Source: CAYHZG01 sp964361105
Lineage (GTDB): Bacteria > Patescibacteriota > Minisyncoccia > 2-02-FULL-40-12
DNA: 6,035 nt
NCBI GenBank assembly: GCA_964361105.1
Contig: CAYHZG010000028.1
Location: 1-6,035 of the forward strand
Direction of reading: 5' to 3'
Shown: in pieces, positions 1 to 4,697 of the stretch
Position numbering within the stretch: position 1 is the stretch's first letter
How the letters are laid out: each line of letters begins with the position of its first letter
Translations under genes and position numbers: made by a program
Notes under the pieces: model-generated
What the model saw: only the letters and a program-made list of their open reading frames with translations
The model's database searches: none
What the model was told of the DNA's origin: nothing

Positions 1-1
1 T

Positions 2-1072
2 AAAACCTTTTTCATAAAACCATCAAGCCGAGATGTGGTTTTTTTTGCCAGACAATTTGCCGTTTTGATTGAGGCCGATGTCCCCCTGATCAGTGCCTTA
101 AATACTTTAGCTAAAGAAGCCACCAAGCCGGCATTTAGATTAATTTTACAGGACATCACCGAAATGGTAGATGCCGGCAGTTCTATCTCCGAAGCCCTTA
201 GCCGGTACCCTAAGGTTTTTTCGGAGTTTTTCATAAGTTTAATAAGGTCAGGAGAAACGGCCGGCAAACTACATCAAGTTTCAAGTTATCTGGCTGAATA
301 TTTGGAAAAGCAATCAGAAATAAGATCAAAGACCTTAGGTGCCTTGATTTATCCGACTTTTTTACTTTTTGCCATCATCGCCGTCTTCATCATTTTATTT
401 TTCGGCTTTCCTATCCTTGAGTTGCCGCCGGTGATTCCTCAGATTTTATCGATTGTCGAGGAAGCCGGAATTGAAGAGTTGCCCCTTACCACTCGAACTT
501 TGATTTTCGTTAATAATCTTATTCTTGAATTTTGGTATTTAATCTTGGGGCTAGTAGCCATTCTTGGTTTTTGGCTATTCAGTTATATTAAAAGTCCGGA
601 AGGCAGAGCGAGATATGACCTTGTTAAGCTTAAAGTACCTTTTCTCAAAAAAGCGATTCAAGGAGTTTATCTGGCTCGACTTTCTGAAACACTTTCAACT
701 TTGGTCAAGGCCGGGGTGCCGATTTTAGATTCCTTGGAAATAACTTCAAGCGTTGTTGGTAACAGAGTTTATCAGGATGTTCTTTTGGAAACAAAAGATC
801 AGGTCAGGCAGGGAGGCAGAATTTCGGAAGTTTTTGCCAAATACCCCGAAGTTATTCCACCAGTCATTAGTCAAATGATTGTTGTTGGAGAAAAGACCGG
901 AAAGCTTGATGCGATTCTCGAACACATTTCCAGGTTTTATTCAAACGAAGCCGATGCCATTATTAGAAACCTGCCTTCAATCATTGAACCAATAATCATT
1001 TTGCTTTTCGGCGGGGTGGTGTTTATAATTGTGTCTGGCGTGTTATTGCCGTTATTTAGTATAATAAGGTAA
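2..1072 (+). CDS. pilC: Type IV pilus inner-membrane platform protein PilC (T2SS F family), 5' truncated by window edge
   Basis: PilC/GspF is the polytopic inner-membrane platform that couples the assembly ATPase to pilin polymerisation. The frame is open from base 2, giving 356 visible residues. The GTG at 35 is not the start, because the 11 codons before it (ending 'KPSSRD') already read like the run-in to the first T2SSF domain. The family is usually about 400 residues, so some 40-50 N-terminal residues lie outside the window. Two homologous T2SSF domains are visible, each opening with the family pattern: 'FFARQFAVLIEADVPLISAL' near residues 14-33 and 'LARLSETLSTLVKAGVP' near 224-240. Each also has the 'GE..GKL' motif ('SGETAGKL', 'VGEKTGKL'). 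Membrane segments lie near 113-139, 177-196 and 327-352, the usual three. It ends 53 nt before the pilin start. Family assignment is firm; PilC rather than GspF rests on the pilin context. Confidence 0.95.
   Translation, partial: KTFFIKPSSRDVVFFARQFAVLIEADVPLISALNTLAKEATKPAFRLILQDITEMVDAGSSISEALSRYPKVFSEFFISLIRSGETAGKLHQVSSYLAEYLEKQSEIRSKTLGALIYPTFLLFAIIAVFIILFFGFPILELPPVIPQILSIVEEAGIEELPLTTRTLIFVNNLILEFWYLILGLVAILGFWLFSYIKSPEGRARYDLVKLKVPFLKKAIQGVYLARLSETLSTLVKAGVPILDSLEITSSVVGNRVYQDVLLETKDQVRQGGRISEVFAKYPEVIPPVISQMIVVGEKTGKLDAILEHISRFYSNEADAIIRNLPSIIEPIIILLFGGVVFIIVSGVLLPLFSIIR
1060..1065 (+). promoter_or_regulatory. Possible -10 element upstream of the pilin gene
   Basis: A perfect TATAAT hexamer lies inside the last codons of pilC, 61 nt upstream of the preferred pilin start. 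It would allow the abundant major pilin to be transcribed separately from pilC. No convincing -35 box sits 16-18 nt upstream and there is no extended -10 TG. The bases also encode Ser-Ile-Ile in an AT-rich gene, so chance is a real alternative. Confidence 0.2.
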
Positions 1073-1125
1073 AGCAAAACGCTTTATATTAAAGGTCGAA
1101 TGTGTTATTAAAAGAAAAAATACTT

Positions 1126-1614
1126 ATGAATAAAGTTTTAAGCAGAGAAAAGGGTTTTACTTTGGTCGAGCTTCTTGTCGTTATAGCTATCATTGGAATT
1201 CTAGCAACTTTAGTCTTGCTTCAGCTTGGCACCGCTAGAGCTAAGGCCAGAGATGTTAAGCGTATTTCCGATGTCACCCAGCTTAGAACTGCAATTGAGC
1301 TTTATTTCGATGATAATGGAGGAAGATATCCGACAGCGATGACCGTTGCAAATTTAGGCCCATACTTTTCAGCTCCGGCCCTTCCGACCGATCCTTTGGC
1401 CGGAACTGCCTATGGCTATGCCTTTAATCCGGCAATCAATCCGACTAGATTCCAGGTTTGGACTGATCTTGAAAGACTGAATGCTCCTGCTTTTGCAGCC
1501 GATGCTGATATTAACTCCATTGGCTGGAGCGGTAGTACCATAAACGGAGCCACCGAAAGCACAACTTCTTGCAGTGCCGCCAATGATTGTATATACGACC
1601 AGGGGCAGAACTAG
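1126..1614 (+). CDS. Type IV pilin / GspG-like major (pseudo)pilin precursor
   Basis: This is probably the main fibre subunit: a prepilin cleaved by PilD and polymerised on the PilC platform. From the ATG at 1126 it has 162 residues. It has a 10-residue basic leader ending in Gly, then 'FTLVELLVVIAIIGILATL', with Glu at mature position 5 and a hydrophobic helix of about 20 residues. The globular part has the GspG-like order 'YFDDNGGRYP' and then 'LPTDPLAGTAYGYAF'. Two cysteines near the C-terminus (residues 149 and 155, 'CSAANDC') could form a disulfide-closed loop. An in-frame GTG at 1102 would give an 18-residue leader. It has a better-spaced AAAGG (1091-1095), whereas the ATG has only A-rich sequence upstream. 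I prefer the ATG for its typical leader length, but the start is uncertain. The gene sits alone between pilC and a terminator. Confidence 0.92.
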   Translation: MNKVLSREKGFTLVELLVVIAIIGILATLVLLQLGTARAKARDVKRISDVTQLRTAIELYFDDNGGRYPTAMTVANLGPYFSAPALPTDPLAGTAYGYAFNPAINPTRFQVWTDLERLNAPAFAADADINSIGWSGSTINGATESTTSCSAANDCIYDQGQN

Positions 1615-1646
1615 GACTCCGCTAGTTTAGCAAGATTTAATAACCG

Positions 1647-1693
1647 GCCCCGCCCTTAGTTCATTGAAGGACGGGGCTTGTTATATTTATTTT
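1647..1693 (+). terminator. Intrinsic (rho-independent) terminator after the pilin gene
   Basis: The left arm (1647-1657, gccccgccctt) pairs with the right arm (1667-1677, aaggacggggc) over 11 positions with a single C/A mismatch, around a 9-nt loop. A T-rich tail runs from 1678 to 1693. The stem is far richer in GC than its surroundings. It starts 33 nt after the pilin stop codon. The tail ends at the pilD ATG, so it may act as a partial terminator that sets the ratio of pilin to downstream products. Confidence 0.88.
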
Positions 1694-2467
1694 ATGCCGT
1701 CTCTCACTATTTTTTTACTAGGCCTATCCGTCGGCAGTTTTTTAAATGTTTTGATTGTCAGGCTGCCTAAAAATCATAGTATTCTTGGATTCTCAAGGTG
1801 TTCCCGATGCCAGAAAAAAATTGCTTGGTATGACAATGTCCCGGTCTTGGGCTTTTTGGTTTTAAAGGGCCGCTGCCGAAGCTGCCAGAACCGGATTTCT
1901 TGGCAATATCCCCTAGTTGAATTACTGACCGCTTTTTTGTTTCTGCTTTCTTTTCTGACTTACGGAGAGAATCTCTTTTTCTTGATTTATGCATTATTTC
2001 TTATTTCTCTTTTTATCGTCGTTGCCGCAATAGACTTTAAGCACTTTATTATTTTGGATAACTTAGTCTTAGCGGGTTTTATAGTATCTTCGATTTTTAT
2101 TTATCTCACTTCTCACTTCTCACTTCTCACTTCTAATTTTTATGGTTTACTGTTTTTCGCCGGTATTTTTTTACTCTTATTTTTAATGTCCAAAGGCGAA
2201 TGGATTGGTTTTGGAGACGTTAAATTAGCGGCGATGCTCGGCTTTATTTTTGGCCTTGAAAGCTCGGTTAGTATTTTTTACCTGACCTTTTCTATTGGCT
2301 TCATTTACGCTATAATGTTACTGGTTTTGAAAAAAGCTGATTTAAAGACCCAGGTTCCGCTTGGCTCATTAATGAGTGGAGCCAGCATACTTTTCCTGTT
2401 AACCAGATTTGATTTGTTAGAGTTAATAAATCCGGAATTAATTTTGAGATTATGGATGAAAAATTAA
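1694..2467 (+). CDS. pilD: Prepilin peptidase / N-methyltransferase PilD (A24 aspartic protease family)
   Basis: PilD cleaves the Gly-Phe bond of prepilin leaders on the cytoplasmic face of the membrane and, in bifunctional members, N-methylates the new Phe. The 257-residue protein matches the usual size of about 250-290. The N-terminal domain has 'GSFLNVLIVRLP' (14-25), the hallmark of this family, and a full zinc-type tetracysteine set: C36/C39 and C61/C64. The catalytic aspartates are D114 ('AAIDFKH') and D175 in 'GFGDVKLAAMLG'. About seven hydrophobic segments are apparent. The start is the ATG at 1694. An in-frame TTG at 1664 is rejected because it lies in the loop of the terminator hairpin and would add non-family residues. 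No Shine-Dalgarno site is visible. The gene contains a heptanucleotide tandem repeat at residues 137-147 and overlaps the next gene by 16 nt. Confidence 0.95.
   Translation: MPSLTIFLLGLSVGSFLNVLIVRLPKNHSILGFSRCSRCQKKIAWYDNVPVLGFLVLKGRCRSCQNRISWQYPLVELLTAFLFLLSFLTYGENLFFLIYALFLISLFIVVAAIDFKHFIILDNLVLAGFIVSSIFIYLTSHFSLLTSNFYGLLFFAGIFLLLFLMSKGEWIGFGDVKLAAMLGFIFGLESSVSIFYLTFSIGFIYAIMLLVLKKADLKTQVPLGSLMSGASILFLLTRFDLLELINPELILRLWMKN
2104..2134 (+). repeat. Heptanucleotide tandem repeat (CTCACTT, about 4.4 copies) inside pilD
   Basis: Four perfect head-to-tail copies of CTCACTT cover 2105-2132, with one matching base before and two after. The unit is not a multiple of three, so it encodes 'LTSHFSLLTS' (residues 138-147) by cycling through all frames. 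It falls between two membrane segments and between the two catalytic aspartates. Losing one unit brings a TAA into frame at 2184-2186, and gaining one brings a TAA at 2221-2223. Both would remove a functional second active-site motif. Confidence 0.9.
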
Positions 2468-2874
2468 GAAAACTGGTGAAAAGTCGCGATTTTTGGCTGA
2501 TAGTAATAATCTTAGTTTTTGTTTTTTATGCTGGTTTTTTCAATAATTTGTTGAAATCCCCGATTTTTACACCGCTAAACACGGCTCGTCTGGAAATTGA
2601 TTACGGAGAAAGGCGCCGGGCCTTTGAAGGGGAGATAATGTCTAAAATGTCGGTTTTAGATGCCTTGCTTGCCGCTAGCCGAGGCGGCGATTTTGAGGTT
2701 CGCTATGCAGTTTTAAGAAACAATACCGATATTATGCAGATAAATGGCCTGACCGAAGACGGTCTAAACGGAAAAAGTTGGAGCTTTTATTTGAACGGTC
2801 AGAAAGTTGAAACCGGCCAGATTCATAAAACCCAAGTAAAAGCCGGCGATAAAATTTCGGTTAAATTTGAATAA
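2452..2874 (+). CDS. Membrane-anchored DUF4430-like protein in pilin operon
   Basis: A 140-residue protein with a short basic cytoplasmic N-terminus (1-12), one transmembrane anchor (about 14-34), and an extracytoplasmic domain (about 45-140). The domain resembles DUF4430 / transcobalamin-C-terminal-like folds. The visible order fits: 'MSVLDALLAAS' (66-76), then 'WSFYLNGQKV' (110-119), and a C-terminal 'VKAGDKISVKF'. Family members with the W..Y.NG...GD pattern occur as surface or ligand-binding modules, but no ligand can be read from the sequence. It lacks a prepilin leader, so it is not itself a pilin. The ATG at 2452 overlaps pilD by 16 nt, and the stop is overlapped by the next gene by 8 nt, which suggests translational coupling and a role with the pilus. 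The DUF4430 assignment is by pattern only. Confidence 0.82.
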   Translation: MDEKLRKLVKSRDFWLIVIILVFVFYAGFFNNLLKSPIFTPLNTARLEIDYGERRRAFEGEIMSKMSVLDALLAASRGGDFEVRYAVLRNNTDIMQINGLTEDGLNGKSWSFYLNGQKVETGQIHKTQVKAGDKISVKFE

Positions 2875-3403
2875 AAGTTTGAATAAAGGATTTACTCTAA
2901 TTGAGGTTCTGACCGCTGTCTTGATAATCGGTGTTTTAAGTACTGTTATTTTATTGAATTATCGGACTGGCCAAGAGCAGGCTCAACTGACCAGGGCTAG
3001 CGCCGTTTTTGAAACGGGAATAAGAATAGCCCAGAACCTGGCCGTAAATAGTGCTGACTTTGGCGGCACCATTCCCTGTGGTTATGGCATCCATTATGTG
3101 GATAGCCGTAATTATTCAATTTATGCCGGTCAGCTTGGTGGCGCGGCCAATTGCCTGGTCTCTGACCACAATTTTCAGCCAGAAACGGATTTGATTTATC
3201 GGGATACAAAGATAATCGAACAAAATGTTATGTTTAGAAGCAGTTTCTCCGACATTTTTTTTGAACCGCCTGATCCAACCACTTACATAAATGACTCTAA
3301 GTCGGCCGGCGCCTTCGCGGTGGTAGAACTTTGTCTTGAGACTGATTTAACCAAATGCCGGAACCTAATTATTGATACGGCTGGTAGAATTTCAATTCAG
3401 TAA
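2867..3403 (+). CDS. Minor (pseudo)pilin, GspH/FimT-like, with TTG start
   Basis: A prepilin-like protein of 178 residues: an 8-residue leader ending in Gly8, then 'FTLIEVLTAVLIIGVL' with Glu13 at mature position 5, followed by a hydrophobic helix. The globular part, with 'TRASAVFETGIRIAQNLAV' after the helix and a C-terminal 'IIDTAGRISIQ', fits GspH/FimT pseudopilins. These are minor subunits at the pilus tip, and FimT-type members can bind DNA. Cysteines 71, 96, 156 and 164 could form disulfides. No ATG is available. The TTG at 2867 overlaps the preceding gene by 8 nt. A second TTG at 2879 would leave a 4-residue leader, and both lie in a duplicated TTGAATAAA. Neither has a strong Shine-Dalgarno site. 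The prepilin class is certain; the GspH/FimT subtype is inferred from pattern and from its place before I-, J- and K-like genes. Confidence 0.85.
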   Translation: MNKSLNKGFTLIEVLTAVLIIGVLSTVILLNYRTGQEQAQLTRASAVFETGIRIAQNLAVNSADFGGTIPCGYGIHYVDSRNYSIYAGQLGGAANCLVSDHNFQPETDLIYRDTKIIEQNVMFRSSFSDIFFEPPDPTTYINDSKSAGAFAVVELCLETDLTKCRNLIIDTAGRISIQ

Positions 3404-3405
3404 TT

Positions 3406-3879
3406 ATGAGAGGATTTACTTTGATTGAGGTCATAGTCGCAGTCGGTATTATTGCTTTTGTTGTTGTTGGGATAATGTTCGGCATAAGCTTAAGCTTGTC
3501 GAGCGCCGCCAAAGTTAAAAATAATCAGATTGGTGCTAATCTTGTCCAAGAGGGGCTGGAAGTTGTTCGGGGCATAAGAGATCGGGATTGGCATTTGGGC
3601 AATAGTTTCGGCGCCTCTTTGGCTAATGGAACTTACATTATTGAGTGGAGCTCCCAATCATTACTTCTTTTTTCAGACACCTTCTTAAAGATAGATTCCA
3701 GCGGCCTTTATGGTTACTTGACTGGTCAGGACACTATTTTTAAAAGGAAAATAATAATTGAAGATTCAGCCCAAAATCCACCCGAGGTTGAAAGAGTGGC
3801 AAAAGTTGAGGTGTCCTGGAATGAGAAGAGTGGTTCCAAGACAATTCAGGCCGAATTAAGATTATTCAATTGGAGATGA
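3406..3879 (+). CDS. Minor (pseudo)pilin, GspI/PilV-like
   Basis: A 157-residue prepilin-like protein. The leader is only three residues (Met-Arg-Gly), followed by 'FTLIEVIVAVGIIAFVVVG' with Glu8 at mature position 5. After the helix, 'ANLVQEGLEVVRGIRDRDW' (44-62) is typical of PilV/GspI-type minor pilins, and the C-terminal 'VAKVEVSWNEKSG...' strand pair fits the same group. These subunits join the tip or priming complex that starts pilus assembly. It contains no cysteine, unlike the minor pilins on either side. The ATG is 2 nt after the preceding stop with no Shine-Dalgarno site, so it probably depends on coupling. Its stop overlaps the next start as ATGA. Prepilin class is firm; the I/V subtype is by pattern and gene order. 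Confidence 0.86.
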   Translation: MRGFTLIEVIVAVGIIAFVVVGIMFGISLSLSSAAKVKNNQIGANLVQEGLEVVRGIRDRDWHLGNSFGASLANGTYIIEWSSQSLLLFSDTFLKIDSSGLYGYLTGQDTIFKRKIIIEDSAQNPPEVERVAKVEVSWNEKSGSKTIQAELRLFNWR

Positions 3880-4382
3880 AAAAAAACGGCTTTACATTAA
3901 TGGAGTTGATAGTTGCGATTTTCGTCTTTTCCACTTTATTTTCAATTGCTGGCGGTTCTTTTGTTTCGGCTTTAAGTTTACAAAGGCGAGCTCTAAATAT
4001 CAAAAAGGTTGAAGAGAATGGCAGATTTGTTTTAGAGCTTATGGCTCGGGAACTTAGAGTGGCCAATCCAATTACGAGTGTTGATGTTAGTTGTCCGGCT
4101 GGCAGTTCGAATATAAGTTTTGTCCATCCGGTTAACGGAGATATTGAGTATTTTCGAACCGGTTCCGAAGTTATTAGAAAAGTTCAGGGAGTAGATACTA
4201 TAATTTCCAATCCAGACGTAGAAGTTTATCGGCTCACTTTTTGTATTTCAGGAAATACGGTGGATGATGATACTCAACCACGGATAACTATAATTTTAGG
4301 CCTGAAAAGTGGTGGAACCATGGTCGAAGCCGTAACCATTGATTTACAGACCACAGTTTCTCAAAGAGTTTTAAGCGATTAA
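3876..4382 (+). CDS. Minor (pseudo)pilin, GspJ/PilW-like
   Basis: A 168-residue prepilin-like protein with leader 'MKKNG', then 'FTLMELIVAIFVFSTLFS' with Glu10 at mature position 5. The segment just after the helix, 'VEENGRFVLELMARELRVA', is the best subtype signal and matches PilW/GspJ-type pilins. The C-terminal part is beta-rich and ends in 'TTVSQRVLSD'. Two cysteines, in 'SCPAG' and 'TFCISG', could pair. The ATG at 3876 overlaps the previous stop by 4 nt (ATGA). An in-frame TTG at 3870 is possible but less likely, and the GGAG at 3872-3875 abuts the ATG too closely to act as its ribosome site. The next gene starts 3 nt after the stop. Confidence 0.87.
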   Translation: MKKNGFTLMELIVAIFVFSTLFSIAGGSFVSALSLQRRALNIKKVEENGRFVLELMARELRVANPITSVDVSCPAGSSNISFVHPVNGDIEYFRTGSEVIRKVQGVDTIISNPDVEVYRLTFCISGNTVDDDTQPRITIILGLKSGGTMVEAVTIDLQTTVSQRVLSD

Positions 4383-4385
4383 GTT

Positions 4386-4697
4386 ATGAAAGGGACGGCC
4401 TTAATTTTTGTATTATTAACCGTTGGAATTGTTTTGAGTATTGCCTTATTTTTGGGCTCAATTTTTAGCTCAAAACTGCGGCTGGCTTTTGACTTCCCCA
4501 ATTCAGTTACCGCTCTCTATTCTGCCGATTCCGGACTTGAATGGCAGTTCTATAATCAGTTTAAGGACCCTGATGCCAATCAACCGATTATGACTAATGG
4601 CGCAACTTTTGAAATAGTTACTCCTCTTGGCACCTTCCCGATTAAAGTGGTAGGTAAATTTAGAGGCGTTAGTCGGTCAGTCGAGGCCTCACTATGA
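4386..4697 (+). CDS. Minor pilin-like protein, GspK/PilX-like, short
   Basis: A 103-residue protein starting 'MKGTALIFVLLTVGIVLS', a very short leader ending in Gly3 and then a hydrophobic helix. Mature position 5 is Phe rather than Glu, as known for GspK, which caps the pseudopilus tip. The helix is followed by 'ALYSADSGLEWQFYN' (43-57), the A..ADSG.E signature of PilX/GspK-type minor pilins. The end, 'GKFRGVSRSVEASL', is also typical of PilX-like proteins. It is much shorter than GspK (about 300 residues) and lacks room for the large GspK insert domain, so PilX-like is the better description. The last position in the H-I-J-K gene order supports the call. Its stop overlaps the ligA start as ATGA. 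Confidence 0.82.
   Translation: MKGTALIFVLLTVGIVLSIALFLGSIFSSKLRLAFDFPNSVTALYSADSGLEWQFYNQFKDPDANQPIMTNGATFEIVTPLGTFPIKVVGKFRGVSRSVEASL
4683..4686 (+). promoter_or_regulatory. Ribosome binding site of ligA
   Basis: GAGG lies 7 nt before the ATG at 4694, inside the last codons of the PilX-like gene. It is the clearest Shine-Dalgarno site in the window. It supports the 4694 start and may give ligA some independence from coupled translation. Confidence 0.6.

Noticed and set aside
35..37. GTG as the start codon of pilC
   Set aside because: The frame is open to base 2 and the codons before the GTG already read like PilC; the gene is cut by the window edge.
1070..1086. Inverted repeat taaagc/gcttta after pilC as a terminator
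   Set aside because: Only a 6-bp AT-rich stem and no T-tract; too weak to call a terminator.
1664..1693. TTG start at 1664 giving pilD ten extra N-terminal residues
   Set aside because: It lies in the loop of the terminator hairpin, the added residues do not resemble the family, and the ATG at 1694 gives a typical PilD N-terminus.
1767..1994. Minus-strand open frame opposite pilD
   Set aside because: It has basic, serine-rich, low-complexity sequence without any recognisable family and lies opposite the conserved tetracysteine region of pilD; a shadow frame.
2997..3209. Minus-strand open frame opposite the GspH/FimT-like gene
   Set aside because: Short, no motif, wholly antisense to a well-supported pilin gene.
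3485..3496. Palindrome AAGCTTAAGCTT in the PilV-like gene
   Set aside because: It arises from alternating Ser/Leu codons (SLSLS) in the helix region and has no further structure around it.
3866..4066. Minus-strand open frame opposite the GspJ/PilW-like gene
   Set aside because: No family features, and the opposite strand carries the diagnostic prepilin N-terminus.
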